DNA of 64,000 nucleotides, from NCBI RefSeq assembly GCF_014192015.1, contig NZ_JACHXJ010000006.1, positions 372,001 to 436,000 on the forward strand. Direction: 5' to 3'. The notes under the pieces are model-generated. The model was not told the origin of the DNA. It made no database searches and saw nothing but the letters and a program-made list of their open reading frames with translations. The translations under genes and the position numbers were made by a program. Within the stretch, counting starts at the first letter, position 1; each line of letters opens with the position of its first letter. Below are positions 1 to 9,906 of the stretch, in pieces. Origin of the DNA: Paenibacillus rhizosphaerae. GTDB lineage: Bacteria; Bacillota; Bacilli; Paenibacillales; Paenibacillaceae.

Positions 1-13
1 GGAGGACACAAGA

Positions 14-1012
14 ATGAATAAACGTAAACTTGGAAATAGCAATGTAGAACTTCCAGTCATCGGCTTGGGTTGCATGGGAATGTCGGGCGGCGTGTATGGC
101 AATGCGGACCGGAAAGAGAGCATTGCAACGATTCATGCTGCGATGGAGGCCGGCATTTCGCTCTTGGATACCGGAGATTTTTACCTGTCCGGACATAATG
201 AAATGCTGGTTGCCGAGGCGCTGCAAGGGAAGAAGCGCGAGGACGCTTTTATTGCCGTCAAATTCGGCGTTATGCGCGATCCGCAAGGCGGTTTTACCGG
301 TATCGACGGACGGCCGGAGGCCGTGAAAAATTTTCTGGCGATGACGTTGCAGCGCCTGAACACCGATTATATCGATTTGTACCAGCCCGCCCGACTGGAT
401 CCGAATGTGCCGATTGAGGAGACAATTGGTGCGATCTCTGATATGGTACAGGCGGGATATGTACGAAATATAGGACTGTCCGAAGTCGGCGTAGATACGA
501 TTCGCCGCGCGCATGCCGTACATCCGATATCCTGGCTGCAGATCGAGTATTCGCTTTTCAGCCGCGGCATTGAGCAGAAGATTCTGCCTGTACTGCGCGA
601 GCTGGGAATTTCGCTGAACCCGTACGGAGTACTGGACCGCGGACTCCTAAGCGGCAAATGGACAAAGGAGCGCGCTGTCAAACCGGGTGATTTCCGCGAA
701 TCCAGCCCCCGCCTTCGGAAAGGTAATTTGGAGCGCAATCTGGAGCTTGTAGAAAAGCTGCGTAAGGTGGCCGAAGAACGAGGAGTGAATGTGGCTCAAC
801 TCGCTATCGCCTGGGTGATCGGGCAAGGGCAGGATATCCTTCCTCTGATCGGCGCCCGGAAACAGACCCAATTAGAAGATGCGCTTTACGCAGCGGAAAT
901 CGATCTTTCCGGCGCAGAAGTAGAGGTAATAAGCACGTTGTTTCATCCCGATGAGGTGGCGGGAGACCGCTATGACGAACATCAAATGGCATTGCTGGAC
1001 AGTGAAAAATAA
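14..1012 (+). CDS. Aldo/keto reductase with altered catalytic tetrad
   Basis: This 332-residue protein has the aldo/keto reductase TIM-barrel pattern: VIGLGCMGMSG near the N-terminus, LDTGDFY around residues 51-57 (Asp52, Tyr57), AVKFG with Lys83, and TDYIDLYQPARLDP at 117-130. The family normally uses Asp-Tyr-Lys-His. Here the usual His (as in YQLHRVDP) is replaced by Ala126. I recall such variants as a natural subgroup, so this need not mean loss of function. It probably reduces or oxidises a carbonyl substrate with NADPH; the substrate is not predictable. GGAGG at positions 1-5 is a good ribosome binding site for the ATG at 14. The next gene (HxlR) converges on it. Confidence 0.9.
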   Translation: MNKRKLGNSNVELPVIGLGCMGMSGGVYGNADRKESIATIHAAMEAGISLLDTGDFYLSGHNEMLVAEALQGKKREDAFIAVKFGVMRDPQGGFTGIDGRPEAVKNFLAMTLQRLNTDYIDLYQPARLDPNVPIEETIGAISDMVQAGYVRNIGLSEVGVDTIRRAHAVHPISWLQIEYSLFSRGIEQKILPVLRELGISLNPYGVLDRGLLSGKWTKERAVKPGDFRESSPRLRKGNLERNLELVEKLRKVAEERGVNVAQLAIAWVIGQGQDILPLIGARKQTQLEDALYAAEIDLSGAEVEVISTLFHPDEVAGDRYDEHQMALLDSEK

Positions 1013-1018
1013 AATATG

Positions 1019-1056
1019 AAAAGCTCTCAGGATGGATTTCCTGAGAGCTTTTGCGA
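1019..1056. terminator. Terminator hairpin between convergent genes
   Basis: Two 13-base arms (AAAAGCTCTCAGG and its complement) flank an 8-base loop, and the right arm ends in TTTT. The hairpin follows the reductase stop and overlaps the last codons of the HxlR gene on the other strand, so it probably serves mainly the plus-strand gene. Confidence 0.7.
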
Positions 1057-1455
1057 TTGAGATTTACGCTTGCGGTGGTTTGCACCCCATTCAAACATGA
1101 CGTCGAACAGCGGCACCAGCGTTTCCCCGTAAGAAGAGGTGGAATACTCCACCTTGGGGGGATTATCTGGAATAACATTCCGGTTAACCAATCCGTCTTC
1201 TTCCAACTCGCGCAGCTGCTGTGTCAGCATTTTCTGTGATATTCCCGGAAGCGCCCGCCGCAGCTCATTAAAACGCCGGGTCTTGCCAACCAATTCATAC
1301 AATATCGACATTTTCCATTTCCCGCCAAGCACCCGGATCGTTTCTCCAACGTTGATATCGCATTCTTCTTCGGCATTTAGGGTCGGATGCTGTTCCTCAG
1401 TCGTTATGACCTGTACAGGCGTTATGGAGTCAAAAATTCCACTTTCCTTCGCCAT
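1027..1455 (-). CDS. HxlR family transcriptional regulator
   Basis: A 142-residue winged-helix protein with the HxlR signature: CDINVGETIRVLGGKWKMSILYEL at about 33-56, FNELRRALPGISQKMLTQQLRELEEDGLV at about 63-91, and the basic wing motif VEYSTSSYGETLVPLF. Members act as redox- or ligand-responsive regulators and often control oxidoreductases nearby. It converges with the aldo/keto reductase rather than being divergent from it, so its target is not obvious. The ATG is preceded by AGAGGGGG at a suitable distance. Confidence 0.9.
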   Translation of the reverse strand: MAKESGIFDSITPVQVITTEEQHPTLNAEEECDINVGETIRVLGGKWKMSILYELVGKTRRFNELRRALPGISQKMLTQQLRELEEDGLVNRNVIPDNPPKVEYSTSSYGETLVPLFDVMFEWGANHRKRKSQSQKLSGNPS

Positions 1456-1515
1456 GGATCAAAGCCCCCTCTTTTGGCAAGTGTCTTACTGCAAAGATAG
1501 GTAAGGCCAGATTAG

Positions 1516-1690
1516 TTAAATAGGATTGGATGTTACATACTCCTCTTTTAATATAAAATAATGAACGCTGTCATGAAGTACACCTTAAAACATATTATTT
1601 CTCCGAAGGGTACCTTCATATGTCATCCCTAAACGACTCATGACTTTACTCGAAACCTCATTCCTAATAGCTATTACAGATCCATACTAA
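1516..1690 (-). pseudogene. GNAT acetyltransferase C-terminal remnant
   Basis: On the minus strand this otherwise gene-free stretch reads as the C-terminal end of a RimJ/RimL-type GNAT acetyltransferase: AIRNEVSSKVMSRLGMTYEG, then LRRNNMF, an in-frame TAA, then GVLHDSVHYFILKEEY and a final TAA at 1516-1518. The motif of a last helix, LGM-YEG strand, then H-D-Y-IL is typical of that family. The N-terminal half is absent and the frame is closed upstream, so it is a decayed fragment. The rest of 1456-1766 shows nothing else. Confidence 0.6.
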
Positions 1691-1766
1691 CATAGATAAG
1701 GCACCTATAGTTAAGTAAGATCCGAAAGCACGTCGTTGTCTACGTGTATGATCGATTGGTTAAGCA

Positions 1767-2042
1767 TTATCTGGTTTCAGATTTCAGCTTATCAATATAT
1801 TCTTTGCCTTCTAACAGGGAAAGACCTAAAGTTTCTCTTGCTTTTTTAATGGCTTTTACGTCTTCACCCTCTTTTATGAACTGACGTAGTTCATCATTTA
1901 TTGGATTTTCAGGCAGTCCCGATTGTTGGGTTAACTGGTTTATGGTATATTGCATTCCTTTTATGCGACCTTCTAATTTACTCACCTTAGCCCATAAATT
2001 TATGATGATCAGGAGAGATATGATGATTAGAATGTACTCCAT
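1767..2042 (-). CDS. Membrane-anchored L7/L12 C-terminal-like protein
   Basis: A 91-residue protein with one N-terminal membrane segment (EYILIIISLLIIINLWA), a short coiled linker (KVSKLEGRIKGMQYTINQL), and a C-terminal KAIKKARETLGLSLLEGKEYIDKL that resembles the helical part of the ribosomal L7/L12 C-terminal domain. Small proteins with this combination are common in Bacillales and are usually left as hypothetical. The function is unknown; the fold assignment is by motif only. Confidence 0.65.
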   Translation of the reverse strand: MEYILIIISLLIIINLWAKVSKLEGRIKGMQYTINQLTQQSGLPENPINDELRQFIKEGEDVKAIKKARETLGLSLLEGKEYIDKLKSETR

Positions 2043-2135
2043 TTCCTAATGAAACCTCCAAACTCTGTGGTTTATCTGTAGAACTGCCAACTCACTGCCC
2101 CTCTGCTAAAGTCTTTGACCCGCTACGTATATCTC

Positions 2136-2585
2136 TTACGCCTTCCGAGCAGGAGGTGTGTAGAATACGTCGCCATGCATATGCTCAATGTTGTCCCAGT
2201 TGCCAGGATTGGTCGTGTCTGGAGAGCGGTGCTCCAGAATGGCCTGATAGAGAGCCGTTTTCTGCTCCAAATGGGCAACGTGCTGCTTGGCTTCCTCGAG
2301 CTTAGCGCGCGCGGCTTCTTTATGCTCCATGATGAGGGTGTAGCGCTGCGGAATAGACGAGTCCCCTTCGAGACAGAGGTCGACGTACGTTTTGATAACT
2401 TCAATCGGCATCCCGGATTGCTTAAGGCATTTGACGCCAAGCAGCCAGTTGATCGATTCTTCGTCGAACATCCGGATATTGTTTTTATCGCGCTGTACGC
2501 TCGGCACCAGTCCTTTATCCGTGTAAAAGCGCACGGCGTGTTCGGTAAGTCCCGTGATCAGGGCGGCTTCTTTGACCGTATGCAT
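2136..2585 (-). CDS. MerR family transcriptional regulator
   Basis: This 149-residue protein begins with a MerR helix-turn-helix (HTVKEAALITGLTEHAVRFY then DKGLVPSVQRDKNNIRMFDEE), followed by the family pattern CLKQSGMPIEVIKTYVDLCLEGD and a dimerisation coiled coil (HKEAARAKLEEAKQHVAHLEQK). No cysteine metal site is visible, as in AdhR-type regulators that sense aldehydes. It is divergent from an aldo/keto reductase, and a MerR-type promoter with a 19-base spacer lies between them, so that reductase is the likely target. The ATG has AAGGGGG upstream. Confidence 0.9.
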   Translation of the reverse strand: MHTVKEAALITGLTEHAVRFYTDKGLVPSVQRDKNNIRMFDEESINWLLGVKCLKQSGMPIEVIKTYVDLCLEGDSSIPQRYTLIMEHKEAARAKLEEAKQHVAHLEQKTALYQAILEHRSPDTTNPGNWDNIEHMHGDVFYTPPARKA

Positions 2586-2622
2586 GGTAATCCCCCTTGG
2601 AAAATATTTATTTGAAAACGGC

Positions 2623-2653
2623 TTGCCTTCGTGTTACACGAAGGTAGTAGGCT
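2623..2653 (+). promoter_or_regulatory. MerR-type promoter and operator
   Basis: A -35 element TTGCCT (2623-2628) and a -10-like TAGGCT (2648-2653) are separated by 19 bases. The perfect dyad CCTTCGTGTTACACGAAGG (2626-2644) fills the spacer. A long spacer with a centred dyad is the hallmark of promoters that MerR-family proteins activate by untwisting DNA. It points toward the aldo/keto reductase that starts at 2759. Confidence 0.75.
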
Positions 2654-2758
2654 TATTGTAAAGCAAACCGGCCGTAAGCGGAAGCCCCGCTGAGGTGCCC
2701 GGTTCCCGGGATTCGCGGCCGTTTGCCGTTTTACATTTCAACCATGGGAGGAATGACA

Positions 2759-3610
<852 letters not shown>

Positions 3611-3651
3611 ACCTTATTTTTTTATGGCCCCTCTACCGCCACTACACCACA

Positions 3652-3690
3652 AAAGCCAAGAAGGTGCTATCCACCCTCTTGGCTTTCTCC
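3652..3690. terminator. Bidirectional terminator hairpin
   Basis: AAAGCCAAGA and its complement form a 10-base stem around a 15-base loop, with T-rich ends in both directions. It lies between the convergent aldo/keto reductase and DMT transporter genes. Confidence 0.6.
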
Positions 3691-3728
3691 AACCCTCTTA
3701 CGGATTCTGTCACCGTATCGATGACCCT

Positions 3729-4652
3729 TTATACCACGCTTGCACGCTGCTCGCCCACCGGCTTCGTTTGGGCTTTTCCCGATCGGATGAGGTTAGCGGA
3801 CAGCAGCATACCCACGATCACGATAACGCCGCCAACCATCTGGGAGACCAGTAATGCCTGGCCTGTCATCACAGACAGGATCGCCGTGAAAATCGGCATC
3901 AGATTCATCGTAATGCCGGCCTTGCCCGGTCCAAGCACCTTGACTCCCTGGTTCCAGAACAGGAACGAACCGATGGAGGGGAACAAGCCCAAATAGATGA
4001 CCCCGGTGATGCCGATTGCAGTGATATGCCCGGTTTGCAAAGGCTGCATAAACAGCAGCGGAACCATACAAATGACACCGATCAAGGCTGTAAAGGCTAC
4101 AAAAGTAATCGGGGGCAGATGCTGCGCCCTTTTGTTGACAATGGAATAGATGGCCCACAGGAACACGGCTATGAGCAAAATGCCGTCTCCTTGGTTATAA
4201 TGCGTGCTGAACACGCCAAGAAGATGCCCCTTCGTCAATACCGTTAAGACGCCCAGGAAAGATAAGACGAGTCCTACTCCCTGCCACACCGAAATCTTGT
4301 CCTTCAGGAACAGCAGCGACAACACGATCATAATTGCCGGAGTCAAGCTGTTGATCAGACTGCCGTTTGTCGATGAGGTATGCTGAAGTGCTGTATAGGT
4401 AAGCAGCGTGTAAAATACAACGCCCACTAGAGAAAAGAATAATAAAAGACCCCAGTTATTTCTCCACACCTTCAGCCAATTGGGTTTCTCCACCAGCTGG
4501 GCCATCGGAATTAATACGACAGCGGCAATCGCCCAGCGCAGGAAGGAAGCCCAGACCGGAGGGAAATCGGCCGTAACCGCTTTGCCGAAGATCAAATTCC
4601 CTGCCCAGAACAGATTAGCCAATACTAGAAAAAGCCATGCTTTAGCTTTCAT
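3729..4652 (-). CDS. EamA/DMT superfamily membrane transporter
   Basis: About 307 residues with roughly ten hydrophobic segments in two EamA repeats. The first repeat carries NLFWAGNLIFGKAVTADFPPVWASFLRW and the second AVFLWAIYSIVNKRAQHLPPITF with GVIYLGLFPSIGSFLFWNQGVKVLGPGKAG. It is probably an exporter of amino acids or metabolites in the cytoplasmic membrane; the substrate is not predictable. The ATG at 4652 (GGGAGAGG 9 bases upstream) is preferred to the TTG at 4658. It is divergent from a LysR gene, a common arrangement for a regulator and its target exporter. Confidence 0.88.
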   Translation of the reverse strand: MKAKAWLFLVLANLFWAGNLIFGKAVTADFPPVWASFLRWAIAAVVLIPMAQLVEKPNWLKVWRNNWGLLLFFSLVGVVFYTLLTYTALQHTSSTNGSLINSLTPAIMIVLSLLFLKDKISVWQGVGLVLSFLGVLTVLTKGHLLGVFSTHYNQGDGILLIAVFLWAIYSIVNKRAQHLPPITFVAFTALIGVICMVPLLFMQPLQTGHITAIGITGVIYLGLFPSIGSFLFWNQGVKVLGPGKAGITMNLMPIFTAILSVMTGQALLVSQMVGGVIVIVGMLLSANLIRSGKAQTKPVGEQRASVV

Positions 4653-4770
4653 AACCAAACACCTCTCCCCACCCTATATTCAAGTCTTTCTCTTGTTCTA
4701 TAGTCATGTTACAATAAACCATATCATAAATGAAATGAATATAAATCATGAGGGAGATATCAAATTTGGT

Positions 4771-5670
4771 ATGAATAAATCACTTCTTCAATTGATTGTG
4801 GCGATCTCGGAGACCCGAAGCTTTACGTCCGCCGGGGAAAAGATGAATATGACACAGCCTGCCGTCAGCCGTGCGGTTACCGCTCTGGAACGGGAGCTGG
4901 GAGTAACGCTGCTGATTAGAGACCGTCGTCAGGGCGTTGCCCTTACTCCAGTTGGAGAACGAATCGTACGGATCTTCCGCGAGATTCTTCAAGGGTATGA
5001 TAAGGTCGAACAGGAAATCGCCAGCGAAAAAGGAATGGAAACCGGCAGCGTCCGAATCGGCGCATTCCCGGCTGCCGCTTCATATTTTGTTCCGAAGATT
5101 ATCAGCCATATCAAACAACAATATCCAAAGCTCGAATTCAGCATTCTTGAAGGGACCATTGCGGACATACAGGAATGGCTGGATAACCGGGTCATCGATG
5201 TCGGGTTTCTTATCCCCCCGGATAAAACGGCTCACTCTCATCCACTTTACCGGGAAGGCATTTATGCCGTGATGAGGGATGATCACCCGTTAAGCGAAAA
5301 GTCTATCATCAGCCCGGAAGATTTGCGGGAGGAGCCTATGCTGATCTGCAAAGCCGGTTACGAGCCTCCTGTCCTGCAATGGTTCGACAGTGCCGGGGAA
5401 GAGCCGAATATTCAATACATTCTCTACAACTACAGAACGGCACTCCAAATGATTGCTGCAGGCGAAGGCTTGGCCGTCATGTCTGAGCTGTCCCTATTGG
5501 ATCTGCCTCCTGGCCTCATCCTCAAACGCATCTCACCAGCGGCCTACCGGGATATTCATATCGTCTCCGGTCCCGTGGAGGACTGTACCATTGCGGTCAA
5601 AACCTTTATCGAAACCGCTCAGAAGCTGTTTCCCATCCAAGCTGAGCATGAGCACTTGATTACAATATAG
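4771..5670 (+). CDS. LysR family transcriptional regulator
   Basis: A 299-residue regulator. The N-terminal winged helix-turn-helix is LQLIVAISETRSFTSAGEKM, then MTQPAVSRAVTALERELGVTLLIRD. A linker helix follows and then a periplasmic-binding-protein-like effector domain, with GSVRIGAFPAAASYFVPKII as its first strand. ATG 4771 follows GAGGGAG and begins the conserved MNKSLLQL. A much longer open frame upstream is not needed. Its neighbour on the other strand is a DMT transporter, the likely regulated gene. Confidence 0.9.
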   Translation: MNKSLLQLIVAISETRSFTSAGEKMNMTQPAVSRAVTALERELGVTLLIRDRRQGVALTPVGERIVRIFREILQGYDKVEQEIASEKGMETGSVRIGAFPAAASYFVPKIISHIKQQYPKLEFSILEGTIADIQEWLDNRVIDVGFLIPPDKTAHSHPLYREGIYAVMRDDHPLSEKSIISPEDLREEPMLICKAGYEPPVLQWFDSAGEEPNIQYILYNYRTALQMIAAGEGLAVMSELSLLDLPPGLILKRISPAAYRDIHIVSGPVEDCTIAVKTFIETAQKLFPIQAEHEHLITI

Positions 5671-5712
5671 GATCTTGCCGCCCAACGTTATCGTGAACTT
5701 GGAACATATAAA

Positions 5713-5770
5713 AAAACGGCAGGCAGCCGCTCCGGCTTTCTTTTCCGGACTTCGGCGGCCTGCCGTTTTG
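5713..5770. terminator. Long bidirectional terminator hairpin
   Basis: AAAACGGCAGGC pairs with GCCTGCCGTTTT across a loop that itself holds GC-rich complementary stretches. A and T tracts on both sides suit termination in both directions between the convergent LysR and AraC genes. Confidence 0.7.
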
Positions 5771-5774
5771 CAGT

Positions 5775-8084
5775 TTAGTTTCTGGCAATATTGCGGTATT
5801 GAATCGGCGTGATGCCTTCGGCTTTTTTGAATTTGCGAATGAAGTTCGTCGAATCTACGTAGCCGACCTCGTTCATAATGTCTTTGAGGGGCAAATCTGT
5901 TGTTTTCAGCAGCTTTTTCGCCTGATCCATCCGGATCGAATCGATATATTTCATCAGCGGACAGCCCGTATGGTCCTTGAAAAATCGCGTCGCGTAGGAC
6001 GGCGAGACGCCGAACCGGTTCGCGATCGATTCGAGATCTATCGTCTGATCCGAATACTGCTGGGCGACGTAAACCTTGATATTCTCCAGCAGCTCGATAT
6101 TCTTGCTCTCTTTCTTCGCTTCTACGTACCGGCATACGTTGCGGCATATCGAGACGATGAGACGTTCCAGTTCCTCGATCGTTTCGAAGCGCGGAACGAA
6201 CAACTGCTGCATCGTTTCCCCCAGATCGTCGTCGATTTCGATTTCCAGCTCGATGAGTGTTTTCATCATATTGTTGACGATATCAAAGCAGATGCATTCC
6301 GCCGCCTCGGGCGACACGTCCGTTTCCACGATATGGCCAAACGCCTCGCGGACGGCCGGCTCAACCTGAGACATGTTCCCTTGCTTGATCGCCTTCACGA
6401 GCCGGTCTATCCGTTCGACGGGGTAGACGTACTCTCCGCTTGGGCGGGGCACGATCTCGGCAAACAGAAACACCTGGTCGCCTCCCTTCACGAACCGGTA
6501 CCTTGCGGCATGACTTGCTTCTACGAACGATTGCGGAACGGAGGACAAATCATCGTAAATTCCCCCGATGCCGACAGTTACCGTAAGCCGGAAATATTGC
6601 CGAAAAAATGCCTTTGCCTTCACGGCCAGTTCCCGCAAAACGTCGGTATCGTCAAAGCCTTCGTTCAAGTTGACCAAAAAAGCGATGGTACGGCCGTCCA
6701 TCAGCTCGGCTCCATATCCGGCCCCCGACTCCAAGGCGAGCTCCTCGACTACCTTCATCAAGCTGTACTTCAGCACCTCCTGCATCTTCTCTGAATTGTC
6801 CTGCCGAAAGCGGTTGTAATCGTCAATCAGCACAATCATGACGGCGTAGTGGGGTTTATCGAGCTGGATATTGGAAAATTGCAAAATATCGTTCATTTCC
6901 GCTTTCGTGCTCAGCTTCCCCTTGAGCAGCGTCAGCAGCACCTGCTCGCGGAGCGTGCGGCCTTGGTTGCGCAGCTGATGCTGCAGGCTCTGCTTCTCAC
7001 TGGCCATGAGGCCGACTGCACGGGAAATGTAATCGATCTCGTCGCCCGAACGTACCAGCGGCTCGGACCGCGCTTCGCTGGAAACGATCCCGGCCAGACG
7101 CTTGAGCGGCCGGTAATGCTGGACCGAGAAGCCGAAGGCGATGGCGACCCCGATGAGAAAAACGGCTGCGATGGTCATGCTGAATATGCCGCGCTTCTCA
7201 TTCACTTTTCGCATCCATTGATCGGTTGGCAGCACCGCCACGTAAGACCATTGACGGTTGCTTGACGAATGGGTAAGCACCGAATATTTCCGGCCGTCCA
7301 TGGACAACTCGCTGTAGGGAGACCGGTTCGGAATATCGTTGATTCGTTCGAGAAGGCGTTTGCCGGATTCAGGCGATTCGCCTTGCGATTGACTGAAGAT
7401 GATTTCGTTGCGTTCGTTCAGGATGAACAGAAAGCCGTTCGACTCCGTCAGCACGCCTTGGGCCAAATCTGTCAGCGCCTGCTCGCGAATGAGGAAAAGC
7501 GCGACACCGTAAGGGACTTCCGCGTTTAGCGGGATCGGCACCATGTAGGTGGCATACCGCCGTTCCTCAAGCCGGTTGAACAGAACCGGTTCAACCCCCC
7601 GCATCAGCGGAGCGGACAACGTAACGGCCGTTTGCATAAACTCCGATGGGCTCCAATTGCGATAATGGTAGATCGAATTGAAGAACAGATCGAGTTTGTA
7701 CGTTCCGCTTGCGGCATAAAGCTGTTTGGTGCCTGATCCGTTGAAGGATAACACGACATCCTCGATAAAAAGGTTCGTGGACAAGTATTGCTTCAGCTCA
7801 GATACCGCCTGCAGGGAACCATATCCTCCGTCCGAGGCCATGTAGGGGGTCAGCACCGGATTGTACGACAGCTGGGAGGCAAGCCGGTTCATTTCGTTCA
7901 TACGCAGATCGACCGCATCCCGAAATTGGCCGAGGGCGCCAACGGTCGTATGCTCCACTTCTTTGCGGAGCGTATTGAAAAAGTTTTGGTACACGACGCT
8001 GCTGACGGCAACGAGCAGAACGACGACCAGCACAATATAGGAGAACAGGAAGTTGTAAAATCGTTGGCTGCGGATCATGTTCAT
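5775..8084 (-). CDS. Membrane-anchored AraC family regulator of sugar uptake
   Basis: About 769 residues. A membrane segment near the N-terminus (FLFSYIVLVVVLLVAVSSVVY) is followed by an extracellular sensing region of about 260 residues, a second membrane segment (IAAVFLIGVAIAFGFSV), a HAMP-like stretch, and a C-terminal AraC/XylS double helix-turn-helix (IDLESIANRFGVSPSYATRFF then LKDIMNEVGYVDSTNFIRKFKKAEG). It probably reads an external sugar signal and directly activates the ABC genes immediately upstream. ATG 8084 has GGAGGAG 7 bases away; ATG 8099 does not. A paralogue lies at 14688-16928. Confidence 0.88.
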   Translation of the reverse strand: MNMIRSQRFYNFLFSYIVLVVVLLVAVSSVVYQNFFNTLRKEVEHTTVGALGQFRDAVDLRMNEMNRLASQLSYNPVLTPYMASDGGYGSLQAVSELKQYLSTNLFIEDVVLSFNGSGTKQLYAASGTYKLDLFFNSIYHYRNWSPSEFMQTAVTLSAPLMRGVEPVLFNRLEERRYATYMVPIPLNAEVPYGVALFLIREQALTDLAQGVLTESNGFLFILNERNEIIFSQSQGESPESGKRLLERINDIPNRSPYSELSMDGRKYSVLTHSSSNRQWSYVAVLPTDQWMRKVNEKRGIFSMTIAAVFLIGVAIAFGFSVQHYRPLKRLAGIVSSEARSEPLVRSGDEIDYISRAVGLMASEKQSLQHQLRNQGRTLREQVLLTLLKGKLSTKAEMNDILQFSNIQLDKPHYAVMIVLIDDYNRFRQDNSEKMQEVLKYSLMKVVEELALESGAGYGAELMDGRTIAFLVNLNEGFDDTDVLRELAVKAKAFFRQYFRLTVTVGIGGIYDDLSSVPQSFVEASHAARYRFVKGGDQVFLFAEIVPRPSGEYVYPVERIDRLVKAIKQGNMSQVEPAVREAFGHIVETDVSPEAAECICFDIVNNMMKTLIELEIEIDDDLGETMQQLFVPRFETIEELERLIVSICRNVCRYVEAKKESKNIELLENIKVYVAQQYSDQTIDLESIANRFGVSPSYATRFFKDHTGCPLMKYIDSIRMDQAKKLLKTTDLPLKDIMNEVGYVDSTNFIRKFKKAEGITPIQYRNIARN

Positions 8085-8255
8085 CGGACGCTCCTCCATA
8101 GCGGTTCCGGGAGTAGTCGGTACCCGTGCTTTTACAGCCTGGCACTCGCGCTCTCCCGTGTACGATGCCTAACACTTTCGCTGTGCGGCCACGTTTTTCG
8201 CTCGGTACGGGTCCGTTTTATCCGGCCCACACCGCTCCGGTGCTGCGCTTTTTTT

Positions 8256-9866
8256 TTATTTTTTGTACCGATCGTACGCAGCTTGATAAATTTGCATATA
8301 TTCGTCGAGCCGCATTTTTTTCAGTGTGGCTATATAGTTATCCCACTCCGAGAAAGACGCTTTGCCGGAGACGAATTTGGCGGCCATTTCGGTTACGTAC
8401 GTATTGATGTCGGCGGTTAGCGCAGACATTTTTGTACTTTCCTCGGCGGTATAGTTGAATGTCGGCCAAACCTCCTCCGGCATGTATTTCTTGAACTTCT
8501 CCGCCGCCTGGATCGATTCCGGCTGCGATTCGGCACCTTTGAAAAACTTTTGCTGCACCATATTCGGGTAACCGCCGCCCGGCCATACGACGTATTTCAC
8601 CAGCGCCTGCTCGAGCGTCAGGCCGTTCGGATTGGCCGTGATTTCTTTCGTATATTGAAGTTCGCCGGAGGCGGTTTTCTCGTACGACTTTCCTTCGAAG
8701 CCCATGAAGAACATTTTACTGCCTTCCTCGCCGTACAAGTAATCCATCCAACGAACCGTCGCTTCCGGACTTTTGTTTTTGTCGGTAATGACGAACGCGC
8801 CCAGAGCCGCGAGAGGGGAGCCGACGGCGGAATACAATTGATCGCCGTGAGTACCTTTGAGCGCGCTGGCGCCTATATATCCCGTCTGGTTCATCAGCGT
8901 ATACGGACTTGTCGTGATGGTAGCTCCGTATAATCCTTTTGCGCCGGTCGCGTAAAATTGATTCGCCTGGATCGTAAAGATATCTTCCGCGATCAGCTTT
9001 TCGCTGTACAGCTTGTTCAAGTATTCCAGCATTTCCTTGTAGTTTGGATCGGTAGGGATAAATCTGAGCTTGCCGGCATTGTCCATATCTACGTTAGCGT
9101 GACCTGCCCCCCGGGTACCGAGCCCCCAGGCGCCCTTGAAGTAGCTCATGATGGCCGGCAGCCCAATACTCTCGAATGGAATCTCGTCCGCTTGGTTGTT
9201 GCCGTTCGGATCTTTTTCCTTAAACGCTTTCAGCATGTTGTAGAAATCTTCGGTCGTCTCCGGCTCTTTTAAGCCAAGCTTATCGAGCCATTCTTTCTTG
9301 ATCCACATTTTGCCGCCGGCGAGCACGGACGTAAACTGAGGGTCGTAGATGGTCGGGAAGGAATAAATATTGCCGTCTGGCATCGTCAGCCCTTTGCGTA
9401 CCTCCGGGTATTGATCCAATAACTTTTTGAGATTCGGGGCATATTGATCAATCAGGTCGTTCAGCTTGATAAATACGCCTTGCGAACCGTATTTGAGCAA
9501 ATCGGTCGAAGGGATGGCTGCCGTAAAGAAGGCATCCGGATAATCGCCGCCGGCCAGCATAATGTTACGCTTTTCCGTCAAGTTGTCATTCGGAACCATC
9601 TCCCAAGTGACATGTATGTTTGTTAGCTTCTCATATTCTTGCCAGAGCATCACTTCGTTCCAGTTGGAGGCGGTCGTTGGCGCTTTCCCGGCCACCATCT
9701 TCAGGTTGATTTTATCGGCTACGATCGGCATGCCCGTCTTATTGATGCCCGATTCTTTCGGTGGGGTGCCTTCCGCTTCGTTCGATCCGCCCCCCGAGCA
9801 AGCCGAGAGCAAGCTCAGCAGTACGAAGAGGGATAACAAGGCTGCTGTCGTTTTATTAGGTTTCAA
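8256..9866 (-). CDS. ABC transporter sugar-binding lipoprotein
   Basis: About 536 residues. The start is a TTG at 9866, placed by AAAGGAGG upstream, giving MKPNKTTAALLSLFVLLSLL followed by the lipobox SAC and a GGGSNE spacer, which is a clear lipoprotein signal. The mature part has the LipO/LplA-type pattern of large Paenibacillus extracellular solute-binding proteins (KAFKEKDPNGNNQADEIPF, AGGKMWIKKEWLDKLGL). It should capture an oligosaccharide outside the cell for the two permeases encoded just upstream. The ATPase is not in the cluster and is presumably a shared MsmX-type protein. Confidence 0.92.
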   Translation of the reverse strand: MKPNKTTAALLSLFVLLSLLSACSGGGSNEAEGTPPKESGINKTGMPIVADKINLKMVAGKAPTTASNWNEVMLWQEYEKLTNIHVTWEMVPNDNLTEKRNIMLAGGDYPDAFFTAAIPSTDLLKYGSQGVFIKLNDLIDQYAPNLKKLLDQYPEVRKGLTMPDGNIYSFPTIYDPQFTSVLAGGKMWIKKEWLDKLGLKEPETTEDFYNMLKAFKEKDPNGNNQADEIPFESIGLPAIMSYFKGAWGLGTRGAGHANVDMDNAGKLRFIPTDPNYKEMLEYLNKLYSEKLIAEDIFTIQANQFYATGAKGLYGATITTSPYTLMNQTGYIGASALKGTHGDQLYSAVGSPLAALGAFVITDKNKSPEATVRWMDYLYGEEGSKMFFMGFEGKSYEKTASGELQYTKEITANPNGLTLEQALVKYVVWPGGGYPNMVQQKFFKGAESQPESIQAAEKFKKYMPEEVWPTFNYTAEESTKMSALTADINTYVTEMAAKFVSGKASFSEWDNYIATLKKMRLDEYMQIYQAAYDRYKK

Positions 9867-9906
9867 GAAAAAACCTCCTTTTTCTTTTGACACTTCTTGG
9901 GCAGGA

